The notes under the pieces are model-generated. The model worked only from the letters and a program-made list of their open reading frames with translations. It did no database searches and had not been told where the DNA came from. A stretch of DNA of 31,556 bases, from NCBI GenBank assembly GCA_000496215.1, contig KI543199.1, positions 72,880 to 104,435 on the forward strand. Reading direction: 5' to 3'. This document shows positions 23,163-30,659 of this stretch, in pieces (position 1 is the stretch's first letter; every line of letters begins with the position of its first letter). This stretch comes from an uncultured archaeon A07HN63. GTDB lineage: Archaea > Halobacteriota > Halobacteria > Halobacteriales > Haloferacaceae. The translations under genes and the position numbers were made by a program.

Positions 23163-25004
23163 ATGTACGAACACGATGTCATCGTCGTCGGTGCGGGCGG
23201 TGCCGGACTCCGCGCAGCGGTCGCCGCCGACGAGGCCGGCGCGGACGTAGCAATCGTCTCGAAACTCCATCCGGTGCGGAGCCACACGGGTGCCGCCGAG
23301 GGCGGGATCAACGCCGCTCTTCGAGAGGGCGACTCGTGGGAAGATCACGCCTACGACACGATGAAGGGCTCCGATTATCTGGGCGACGCCCCGGCCATCG
23401 AGACGCTCTGTCAGAACAGCCCCTACGAGGTCATCCAGCTCGAACACTGGGGAATGGCCTTTTCGCGTGAAGACGACGGTCGCGTCTCACAGCGCCCGTT
23501 CGGCGGGCTCTCGTTCCCGCGAACCACCTACGCCGGCGCGGAAACCGGCCATCACCTGCTGCACACGCTGTACGAGCAGGTCGTCAAGCGAGGCATCGAG
23601 GTCTACGACGAGTGGCACGTGATGAACCTCGCGGTCACCGACGAGGAACGGCCCGAGGACCGCCACTGCCACGGTGTCGTCGGCTACGATGTCGCCAGCG
23701 GCGAAGTTTCGGGCTTCAAGGCCCGCGACGGCGTCATCCTCGCCACCGGCGGCCCCGGACAGGCGTTCGATCACACGACCAACGCCGTCTCCTGTACCGG
23801 CGACGGGCAGGCGATGGCCTACCGCGCTGGTGTCCCGCTTGAGGACATGGAGTTCATCCAGTTCCATCCAACGACGCTCCCCTCGACGGGTGTCCTCATC
23901 TCCGAGGGTGTTCGCGGCGAGGGTGGCATCCTCTACAACGAGGACGGCGAGCGGTTCATGTTCGAACGCGGCTACGCCAACAACGACGGCGAACTCGCCT
24001 CCCGTGACGTGGTCTCGCGAGCCGAACTCACAGAGGTCAACGAGGGACGCGGGATCGAAGACGAGTACGTCCACCTCGACATGCGCCATCTCGGCGAGGA
24101 GCGGATCACCGACCGACTGGAAAATATCCTCCACCTCGCAGAGGACTTTGAGGGTGCTGACGGTCTGGACGAACCGATGCCGGTCAAACCCGGGCAACAC
24201 TACGCGATGGGCGGGCTGGAGACCGACGAGAACGGCGAAACCTGCGTCGGCGGCCTCTATGCGGCCGGCGAATGTGCCTGTGCGTCGGTCCACGGCGCGA
24301 ACCGCCTTGGTGGCAACGCGCTGCCCGAACTCATCGTCTTCGGCAAGCGCGCCGGCCATCACGCTGCCGGCAAAGAGATGGAATCAGCCGAGATCGAAAC
24401 CGGTCAGCGCGGCGAATTCGAGCGCGCGACCGTCGACAGCCCGGTCGAACTCGGCGACCCCGGCTCCTTCGGCGACGCCGTCGCCGACGGTGGGGCCGTC
24501 GCCGCTGGCGGCACGGCCGATCCCGATACGCTGCTCGAAGACGCGGTCGAGGCCGAGCGCCAGCGCATCGACGAGCTGCTGAACACGGATGGCATCCACC
24601 ACTCCGAGGTCCGGTCGGATGTCCAGGAGACGATGACCGCGAAGGTCAACGTCTTCCGCGAGGAAGACGGTTTGAAGGAGGCCCTCCGCGAACTTCGGGC
24701 CGCCCGCGACCGATACGAGGATGTGGCCGTTCAGGACCCTTCGACGACGTTCAACACCGACCTGCTGCAGACCATCGAGACGCGGAACATACTCGATCTT
24801 GCCGAGGCGATCACGGTCGGCGCGCTTGCCCGCAAGGAGTTCCGTGGGGCCCACTGGCGGGCCGAGGCACAGGAGCGGAAGGACGACGAGTGGCTGAAAC
24901 ACACGATGCTCTCGTGGAACGAGGGCGATCCGGAGCTGTGGTACCGTCCGGTCATCCTCGAAGGCGAGAACAAGGAATACGAGCCGAAGGTCCGCAGTTA
25001 CTGA
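23163..25004 (+). CDS. sdhA: Succinate dehydrogenase flavoprotein subunit (SdhA)
   Basis: 613 aa. Oxidises succinate to fumarate. Dinucleotide-binding GAGGAG at 10-15; SHTGAAEGG at 40-48, where His41 is the likely covalent FAD ligand; HPTTLPSTGVLISEGVRGEGG with the substrate His and catalytic Arg; and GLYAAGECACASVHGANRLGGNAL near the C-terminal half. Full length with no break. Last structural gene of the sdhCDBA operon. Confidence 0.96.
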   Translation: MYEHDVIVVGAGGAGLRAAVAADEAGADVAIVSKLHPVRSHTGAAEGGINAALREGDSWEDHAYDTMKGSDYLGDAPAIETLCQNSPYEVIQLEHWGMAFSREDDGRVSQRPFGGLSFPRTTYAGAETGHHLLHTLYEQVVKRGIEVYDEWHVMNLAVTDEERPEDRHCHGVVGYDVASGEVSGFKARDGVILATGGPGQAFDHTTNAVSCTGDGQAMAYRAGVPLEDMEFIQFHPTTLPSTGVLISEGVRGEGGILYNEDGERFMFERGYANNDGELASRDVVSRAELTEVNEGRGIEDEYVHLDMRHLGEERITDRLENILHLAEDFEGADGLDEPMPVKPGQHYAMGGLETDENGETCVGGLYAAGECACASVHGANRLGGNALPELIVFGKRAGHHAAGKEMESAEIETGQRGEFERATVDSPVELGDPGSFGDAVADGGAVAAGGTADPDTLLEDAVEAERQRIDELLNTDGIHHSEVRSDVQETMTAKVNVFREEDGLKEALRELRAARDRYEDVAVQDPSTTFNTDLLQTIETRNILDLAEAITVGALARKEFRGAHWRAEAQERKDDEWLKHTMLSWNEGDPELWYRPVILEGENKEYEPKVRSY

Positions 25005-25128
25005 CGCGGCGGTGGCCTGATCTGGCGTGTGAACCCGTCCCATACGTCAGGAGTCGAATTCCGCCCGCTCAGCACCCCGTTCCGTCGATCATGATTGTTC
25101 ACCCGGAACCCGCTACAGGTCGTGACCC

Positions 25129-25143
25129 CGCCGGGAACCGGCG
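25129..25143 (+). terminator. GC-rich hairpin after sdhA, possible transcript end
   Basis: CGCCGG (25129-25134) and CCGGCG (25138-25143) with a GAA loop, about 125 nt after the sdhA stop. No T-run, so weakly supported. The 25005-25214 gap shows no convincing gene; an ORF at 25091 looks spurious. Confidence 0.2.
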
Positions 25144-25185
25144 TGTTGGCTCGCACCGAGTGTTCGACGAACGACGTAGCCCACC

Positions 25186-25193
25186 TTTATTAT
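25186..25193 (+). promoter_or_regulatory. TATA box of the HTH gene
   Basis: TTTATTAT centred about 26 nt before ATG 25215, fitting leaderless initiation. Confidence 0.55.
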
Positions 25194-25214
25194 TGTCGAA
25201 GTCAAGGGGTAGAT

Positions 25215-25433
25215 ATGATCGCAGAAACCGCAGCACAGGTCTCACTTCCGGGCGAACTTGAGTCGCCCCGTGCAAAGCTCGTCTATCTTTTCCTCTCGAT
25301 GAACGGAACGGTGACAATCAGCGAACTGCAGGAAAGTCTCGACATGAAGAAAATCTCGCTGTACAGCGTCCTCAAGTGTCTCGAAAAAGAGGACCTCATC
25401 GCCAAGAACGGCGATAGCTACGCGCTGGCCTGA
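25215..25433 (+). CDS. Small winged helix-turn-helix protein (MarR/TrmB-like)
   Basis: 72 aa. SPRAKLVYLFLSMNGTVTISELQESLDMKKISLYSVLKCLEKEDLIAKNGDSYALA forms a single winged helix-turn-helix; the VTISELQESLDMKKISLYSVLKCLEKEDLI helices are typical of archaeal DNA-binding domains of MarR/TrmB type. No ligand domain is attached, so it may act as a dimer or need partners. Target unknown; it follows sdhA by 210 nt but has its own TATA box. Confidence 0.85.
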   Translation: MIAETAAQVSLPGELESPRAKLVYLFLSMNGTVTISELQESLDMKKISLYSVLKCLEKEDLIAKNGDSYALA

Positions 25434-25436
25434 TCA

Positions 25437-25467
25437 GGTATTCCCTTCTCCCCAGCATCCGAATACC
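25437..25467. terminator. Hairpin between convergent genes, possible bidirectional terminator
   Basis: GGTATTC (25437-25443) and GAATACC (25461-25467) flank a 17-nt C/T-rich loop. It lies between the HTH stop and the convergent lipoprotein stop (25512-25514). Confidence 0.35.
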
Positions 25468-25511
25468 CTCCAGCAGCCTTTCTCTCCCAGTTCTTCGCCA
25501 CCAGCCGATAA

Positions 25512-26796
25512 CTATCCCTGCCAGACGCGAACGCCGTTTGCGGTTCCGGCACCGACAGCAATTCGGCCGCTATCGAGCGCGACGCCAGCCACGTTTGTCG
25601 TGAGCGTCCCGCCAAGCGGCAGCGAGAACGCCTGCCCGACGCCACCATCGGTTCGCTGGAGTACCGCCAGTTCCTGCCGCGGTGTCGTCGGCACGAGTAG
25701 CTCCGGCCGGCCGTCGCCGTCCAGATCGCCGGCCAGCGCGCCGTCGAGGTTCCGAGAGCCGTAGGTGTGGCTGGAATACCCCTGTCTGGTCGCCACCACC
25801 TCCAGCGCGCCGTCGGTGAGCCGGTAGAACTCGACCGTGCGGTCGACGTGTGGCTTCCGTACGACGGCGAGTTCCGGAGTCGCGTTGGGACCAAACGGCG
25901 CGACACAGAGCTGGTGTCGCCACCCCGGCCCGTAGATCGGGCCGGTCGCAATCTCACTGCCGTCGATACCGTAAATCCGAATCCGCGCGCCGTTGGCGGT
26001 ATCGGCGACGGTCGTGACGATTTCCCGTTCGCCGTCACCGTCGAGATCAGCGATCAACGGTGAGAGTCCTTCGAAGACGGCCGGGGCATCGGGTTCGAAT
26101 TTCCGTGGTGACACGGCCGGCGTCGGTGTCGACGACGGCGACGCTGCTGCCCTCTATATCGTCGCCGAGCGCGCCGTGGGTGTATCGGTCCGTTCGGTTT
26201 CCGTAGACCGCAAGCCGGCTGTCGTCGATTCTGATAAGGCGGGCGTCGGTCGGAGCCGATACCGATAGCCGGTTGGGCGTCTCGTCCTGCCAGAGCACGA
26301 CATCGCCATCGGCAGCGACGTACGCCAGCCCGCCGTCGATTTGGACTGGATGGGTGTAGTCGCCGCAGTCGGCAGGTGCGTCGATGACTCGCGTCTGGCC
26401 GCTCGCCCGATACCCGAACGGCGGCATCGAGACGGCACCGAGGTCGGCGACTTGCTCGCTCGTCCCGTCGTGAACGCGGTGGGTGGTCGCCTCGCCGGCT
26501 GCCGTGACGACCGTCCAGTAGCTGTCGGTGTCGCCAGCGGCGAGGAGCCACGCCGGCCGACCGTCGATGTCGAGATCGACGGGTGTCGCGTCGGCGACAG
26601 CACCGCTACCGTTCAGCCGGCGGTTCCCGCTGGCCTGAAGATGCGTGTACAGATGGGTCGCAGTCTCGGGAATCGTCGGCGGCGATCCGCTCGGCCCGGT
26701 CGTCGTCTCTGATTGCGATTGTGTGCTCGTACAGCCGGCGCTTGCTGTCGCTGCCGCGCCGGTGACAGCCAGAAGTCGCCGCCGTGACCACCGCAT
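25512..26796 (-). pseudogene. FG-GAP/VCBS-repeat lipoprotein with twin-arginine signal, one frameshift
   Basis: The N-terminus (MRWSRRRLLAVTG...TASAGC) is a Tat signal with a lipobox, so the protein is exported folded and lipid-anchored. Repeats of FG-GAP type follow: DLDIDGRPAWLLA, ADLDGDGEREIV and GDLDGDGRPELLVP, calcium-binding loops of beta-propeller proteins that often bind ligands or other cells. The frame breaks near 26100, in a short A/T run: gaaattcgaa in place of gaattcgaa, one extra base (or two missing). Removing it joins VVDTDAGRVTTE to FEPDAPAVFEG and gives about 427 aa. Function unknown; extracellular surface protein. Confidence 0.82.
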
Positions 26797-26878
26797 CGGT
26801 GGCTGTTCGCTGGGTGGCTACAAAAAGCCGCCTCCGAAATGCGCGGCTGGCGCGGATCACAACTGTCTCTCGAAGCAC

Positions 26879-26900
26879 TGGGCTCGCCCGGATTCGAACC
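26879..26900 (-). repeat. Duplicated 3' end of tRNA-Pro (T-arm and acceptor stem)
   Basis: These 22 nt are identical to 26993-27014, the acceptor and T-loop end of the tRNA gene on the minus strand. Direct copy 114 nt away, and the copy then diverges. tRNA 3' ends are attachment sites for archaeal integrases, so this looks like an integration scar. Confidence 0.6.
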
Positions 26901-26925
26901 TCGGTCGCTTCGCTCACGAGGTTCG
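26895..26925. repeat. Perfect 9-nt inverted repeat in the tRNA spacer
   Basis: CGAACCTCG (26895-26903) and CGAGGTTCG (26917-26925) around a 13-nt loop. GATTCGAACC also recurs inverted at 26937-26946. The region 26797-26992 holds no convincing gene; ORFs across it translate tRNA-derived sequence. Confidence 0.45.
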
Positions 26926-26992
26926 CGTCGCTCTCCGGTTCGAATCGGCCTCGCAGAAACGCAAACACGACTCACTTCGTTCGTCGGTGTGA

Positions 26993-27066
26993 TGGGCTCG
27001 CCCGGATTCGAACCGGGGTCACGGGCACCCAAGGCCCGAAGTATGGCCAAGCTAACCCACGAGCCC
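26993..27066 (-). tRNA. tRNA-Pro(TGG)
   Basis: 74 nt on the minus strand. Acceptor stem GGGCTCG/CGAGCCC with A73; anticodon stem CGGGC/GCCCG with loop CTTGGGT, where TGG sits at positions 34-36; T-arm CCCGG, TTCGAAT, CCGGG. All base-paired, no CCA encoded. TGG reads CCA codons and, with modification, other Pro codons. Confidence 0.92.
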
Positions 27067-27111
27067 GCGACTAAGCGTATCGGGGACGCGGTGTAAAGCG
27101 TTTCGTTTGGC

Positions 27112-28347
27112 TTACCCGACGTGCACAGTGTCGCCAAGCCCGGGCGCACTGGCATCGAAATCGTCCGCGCGCAACGTTTCGGCAAACGATTCGCACTCAT
27201 CGCCGTGATTGACGAGCACCGTCGCGTCCTCGTAAGCGTTGAGCAACGACCGAAGGCCCGCCTCGTCGGCGTGGGCCGAAAAGTCGAATAACGACGCCTG
27301 TGCTGCCACCGGAACCACACCACCGTCGAGTTCACACCGACCGCTATCGAGTAACTCTCGCCCCGGCGTTCCCTCGACCTGATACCCGGTCAGCGAGACC
27401 CGGTTGACGGGATTGGTCCGAATCTCCGGGACGTACGTCATCGCCGGGCCGCCGGTGAGCATCCCGCTGGTGGTGACGATCACCGTCGACTGATCGGCGA
27501 TCCGTCTGCGTTGCCCGTCGCGGCCGGTGACCTCGCGGGCGTGGCGGGCCGCTCGGTCGAGGGCGTCGCCATCGCGGAGAAACTCGGGGTACTGCCGGAG
27601 CATCGACAGCACCTCGACGCCCATGCCGTCGACGTAGCAGTCGATGTCGTGGGCCGCACAGACCATGAGTAGCTCCTGTGTGCGACCGATGGCGAAGGCA
27701 GGGACGACGACCGTGCCGCCCTCCCAGAGCGTCGTCCGCGTCGTCTCGGCGAACCGCTGTTCGACTGTCTCGCGGGCCTCGTGGTCTACGTTCGCGTATG
27801 TCGACTCACAGAGGACGATATCCGCGTCCGGTCGGGCTGTCGACCCCGACAGCAGCCGGGTGTCGTCGGTGTGGAAATCCGCGGTATACAGGAGCCGTGT
27901 CTCGCCGTCGTCGACGAGAACGTGCGCGCTGCCGGGGATGTGCCCGGCGTTGTAGAAGGTGATTTCGTGGCCGGCGGCCTCGAACGACTCGCGGTAGCCG
28001 TGCCGGTGTTCGACCTCACCGAGGCGGGCGACGTGTGTCTCGGTGAACGGACACTGGATCGTTCCACCATGCAGTTTCAGCGTGTCGCGGGCGAGGACAC
28101 GTGTCAGCGCGGCGGTCGGTGGCGTCCAGTGGATCTCCGGCCGCCGGTCGCCCGACAGTAGCGTCGGCACCGCGCCGGCGTGATCGAGATGGCCATGCGA
28201 GACGACGATGGCGTCTGGCTCGACGCTGCCGACGGGGTACTGCTGGGGCGTTGCTGTCTTGACGCCGTAGTCGAGCAGCAGGCGGTCGTTGACGAGGATC
28301 GCGCTGCGGCCGACCTCGCCGGCCCCGCCGAGGAACTGCAACTCCAT
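27112..28347 (-). CDS. Beta-CASP metallo-beta-lactamase RNase (aCPSF2-like)
   Basis: 411 aa. MBL core motif HGHLDHAG at 51-58, then GHIPGSAHVL, YTADFHTDD, and the beta-CASP parts: TTSGMLTGGP, SGMLTGG and FDFSAHADEAGL. These enzymes process RNA 3' or 5' ends with two zinc ions; archaeal aCPSF2 and RNase J-type enzymes lie in this group. Length is that of the KH-less aCPSF2 type; an N-terminal KH domain, as in aCPSF1, is absent. Substrate not determined. Neighbours include an exoribonuclease gene, on the same strand and just upstream. Confidence 0.9.
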   Translation of the reverse strand: MELQFLGGAGEVGRSAILVNDRLLLDYGVKTATPQQYPVGSVEPDAIVVSHGHLDHAGAVPTLLSGDRRPEIHWTPPTAALTRVLARDTLKLHGGTIQCPFTETHVARLGEVEHRHGYRESFEAAGHEITFYNAGHIPGSAHVLVDDGETRLLYTADFHTDDTRLLSGSTARPDADIVLCESTYANVDHEARETVEQRFAETTRTTLWEGGTVVVPAFAIGRTQELLMVCAAHDIDCYVDGMGVEVLSMLRQYPEFLRDGDALDRAARHAREVTGRDGQRRRIADQSTVIVTTSGMLTGGPAMTYVPEIRTNPVNRVSLTGYQVEGTPGRELLDSGRCELDGGVVPVAAQASLFDFSAHADEAGLRSLLNAYEDATVLVNHGDECESFAETLRADDFDASAPGLGDTVHVG

Positions 28348-28398
28348 CAGTGAATAGTCGTCGCTGGCGACGGTTTGATGCGTCGATCCGCGGCCGGA

Positions 28399-28692
28399 TC
28401 AGGTGTCCAGCTCCGGATCGTCGGCCATCGCCTGCACGGTGAACTGTCGATAGCCACCGTAGGCGAGATCGAGCGCGCCGAGCCACCAGTTCCAGCGGTC
28501 GATAAGGTCTGCATCGTCAGGTGCGTCCTGTAGCTGGGCGACGATATCGTCGACTGTGAGTTCGCACCCGCGGTCGGCTTCGGCTTTGCCGGCGTCAGCG
28601 AGATCGGTCGCCTGCCGGACGACGACGCGGCGGTCGGCGTCGGGGCTGTCGAATTCGTCTTGGAGGGCGTCGTTGAGGCAGTTTGCGTCCAC
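28399..28692 (-). CDS. Small acidic helical protein, unknown
   Basis: 97 aa from GTG 28692 (VDANCLNDALQDEFDSPDADRR). Helical, acidic, with CxLTVDDIVAQLQDAPDDADLIDRWNWWLGALDLAYGGYRQFTVQ. The upstream in-frame ORF extends into the RNB gene as Arg-rich text, so GTG is the better start. No family recognised. Lies between the RNB and beta-CASP genes. Confidence 0.6.
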   Translation of the reverse strand: MDANCLNDALQDEFDSPDADRRVVVRQATDLADAGKAEADRGCELTVDDIVAQLQDAPDDADLIDRWNWWLGALDLAYGGYRQFTVQAMADDPELDT

Positions 28693-28735
28693 AGCTGTAT
28701 TTCGGGCTCGGCCTATTTGAGTCTCGCGGCGGTCG

Positions 28736-30076
28736 CTACGTCTGCGTTTCGGGCACCTCGTGGACGGCGTCGCGTTCCTCGTCGTCCATCGTCGCGAGGT
28801 CGGCGTCGTCGACGACCTCCAGCCCGCGGTCGTTGATCGCGTGTGGATCGAGGTGGAGTTCCTCCATGTGCTCCTTGTAGATCCGTTCGGCGGTTTCTCC
28901 GTCTTTCTCCTTGTCAGAGGCTCGGTCACAGAGCTCGATCAGATCCTCCGGTACGTCGTTTTCGGCGACGATCCAGTGGTTGATGAGGTCCGACAGCCGG
29001 CGGATCGGGCTGGTGAAGTGACCATAGATATCGAAGTTCAGCGCGTGGTGGCCGCCGAAGGGATCGTTCATATACTTGGCTCGTGGCATCACCTTGAGAA
29101 CCGCCCGCTGGATCTTGTTGAGCTGGCGGCCGGGTGACTCCTCGAGGGCGGCGTTGACCGCCTTTCGCGGGTCGTCCCACGAACTTCCGGGGATCGAGAC
29201 GCCGTCGAGATCCTGAATCTCGGCCAGCGCCTCGTTCCACTGATCCGGCGACGGCTGGGGGTGGACGCGGTACATCGCCTCGACGCCGCGGCCCCACATC
29301 AGCTCGTGTGTGACGGCCTTGTTCGCCTTGAGCATGCACTCCTCGACGATTGTGTGGGCGCGGTCCCGCGACGGGTTGAGCACGAGCGAGCCGTCTTCCT
29401 TCCGCTGTTCGTGGAGGCGTTCGGCCACCTCGTAGACGAGATTGCACTCCTCGTGGAGCGGCGTTCCCTCCTCCTCAATTCGAGTTTCGGCCTCGTTGTA
29501 GGTCAGCCGCTCGTCGCTGTGGACGACGGATTTGTAGATCTCGACTTCCTCGAAGGAGAGATTCTCGCGGTCGATGGTCATCTCGACGGTGTGGGCCAGC
29601 CGGTCCTCCTCTGGAACGAGCGAGCAGACCGTCTCCGCCAGCACCGGCGGCAACATGTGGACGGTGTAGGCGGGGAGATACACCGTGTTACAGCGTTCGA
29701 CCGCCTCGGCCCACATCTCCGAGCCGGGGTGGACGTAGTGGCTTACGTCGGCGATGTGGACCCACAGCGTGTAGGTCTCGTCGTGTTCTTCGATGCTGAT
29801 CGCGTCGTCGAAATCCTGTGCGTCGGCGGGATCGGTCGTCCACGCCGTGAGATCGCGGAGGTCGCGTCGCTCGTCGAGTTCGGCCTCGATCTCGGCGTCG
29901 ACATCCTCGGTGCGTTTTCTCGCCTCGACGAGCACATCGCTGGGGAACTCGTCGCGAATCTCGAACTCGTCGAAGAGGTCGGCGCGTTTCTCGGCGAGCC
30001 GGTCGGCGACGGCCTCTGTGATCTGGACGGGGCCCTGTGCCTCGGCGGTGCCCGCGTCGGCCTGCGCATCTGACAT
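28736..30076 (-). CDS. RNB-domain 3'-5' exoribonuclease (RNase II/R family)
   Basis: 446 aa. Catalytic Asp set D82, D88, D90, D91 in TDPADAQDFDDAIS matches RNase II D201, D207, D209, D210. Further pattern: WVHIADVSHYV, RGVEAMYRVH, GHFTSPIRRLSDLINHWIV. It lacks the OB (cold-shock/S1) domains of full RNase R, so it is a minimal RNB enzyme as common in haloarchaea. Degrades RNA from the 3' end, freeing nucleoside monophosphates. ATG 30076 has a TATA-like ttctatc box 26 nt upstream. Confidence 0.93.
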   Translation of the reverse strand: MSDAQADAGTAEAQGPVQITEAVADRLAEKRADLFDEFEIRDEFPSDVLVEARKRTEDVDAEIEAELDERRDLRDLTAWTTDPADAQDFDDAISIEEHDETYTLWVHIADVSHYVHPGSEMWAEAVERCNTVYLPAYTVHMLPPVLAETVCSLVPEEDRLAHTVEMTIDRENLSFEEVEIYKSVVHSDERLTYNEAETRIEEEGTPLHEECNLVYEVAERLHEQRKEDGSLVLNPSRDRAHTIVEECMLKANKAVTHELMWGRGVEAMYRVHPQPSPDQWNEALAEIQDLDGVSIPGSSWDDPRKAVNAALEESPGRQLNKIQRAVLKVMPRAKYMNDPFGGHHALNFDIYGHFTSPIRRLSDLINHWIVAENDVPEDLIELCDRASDKEKDGETAERIYKEHMEELHLDPHAINDRGLEVVDDADLATMDDEERDAVHEVPETQT

Positions 30077-30150
30077 GGCGGAGTCAATGGGTGGCCGATA
30101 GAAAGACGTGTCGGGTGGTGACTGGGCGGTCGCCACCGGCCGGACAGGGG

Positions 30151-30447
30151 TCAGGAATCGGGTTCTTCGACCGGGTTTTCGTCGACCGCGGTGAGATAGC
30201 GGTCGAGGAACTCTGTCTCCGAGAGATTGTCGGCCTCGATATCGATCAACATCGACTCGAGCCCCTCGCGTGGCTGGTGACAGAGGTCGCGGAAACAGTC
30301 CTTGCAGAGGTGTTCGAAGTCCTTGTCGTGTCGCTCCCAGCGGTCGCCGGTTTTGTCGTACTCGCGAGCGTCAGCGCGCGGTACCGACTCCCCACAGGCG
30401 ATACAGACGACCGAGGAATTCTCGCTGCCGGGGTCAGCACCAAGCAT
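30151..30447 (-). CDS. Small zinc-finger-like hypothetical protein
   Basis: 98 aa. CIAC at the N-terminal side and CKDC (LCKDCFRDLCHQPREGL) form a four-Cys zinc site, separated by a charged stretch (ADAREYDKTGDRWERHDKDFEH). C-terminal acidic helix. No family named. Divergent from uvrA; own weak promoter. Confidence 0.65.
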   Translation of the reverse strand: MLGADPGSENSSVVCIACGESVPRADAREYDKTGDRWERHDKDFEHLCKDCFRDLCHQPREGLESMLIDIEADNLSETEFLDRYLTAVDENPVEEPDS

Positions 30448-30596
30448 ACCTGCAGCCTTTTGTGGCGACCTACTTAGTGGTTGTTTCAGTCGAGTAATGC
30501 ATTTGACCTGCCCCGGTCACTGTCCCACTCGGTCGAAAAATGATACCAATTCTAACAGAGCGGGCGGGTTAAGTCGGTCCAACCCCAGACAGCAGT

Positions 30597-30659
30597 ATGC
30601 ACTGCGTTGCCGCCGAACCGATCTCGTTTCCCCGCCGGCCGGTGATCGTCGCACGATGA
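30597..30659 (+). CDS. Possible 20-aa leader peptide overlapping the uvrA start
   Basis: ATG 30597 opens a 20-codon frame (starts MHCVAAEPISF); its TGA overlaps the uvrA ATG by ATGA. GTTAAG at 30568-30573 is at leaderless distance. No homology known. Confidence 0.3.
   Translation: MHCVAAEPISFPRRPVIVAR
30641..30647 (+). promoter_or_regulatory. Shine-Dalgarno site of uvrA
   Basis: GGTGATC is complementary to the haloarchaeal 16S rRNA 3' end and lies 8 nt before ATG 30656, supporting this start. Confidence 0.6.

Noticed and set aside
25091..25261. 56-codon ORF before the HTH gene
   Set aside because: Arg/Ser-rich shadow of promoter sequence with no homology signal and no promoter spacing.
26784..27096. 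ORFs over the tRNA region with SPGFEPGS-type peptides
   Set aside because: These translate the tRNA-Pro gene and its duplicated end; the peptides are a known artefact of tRNA T-arms.
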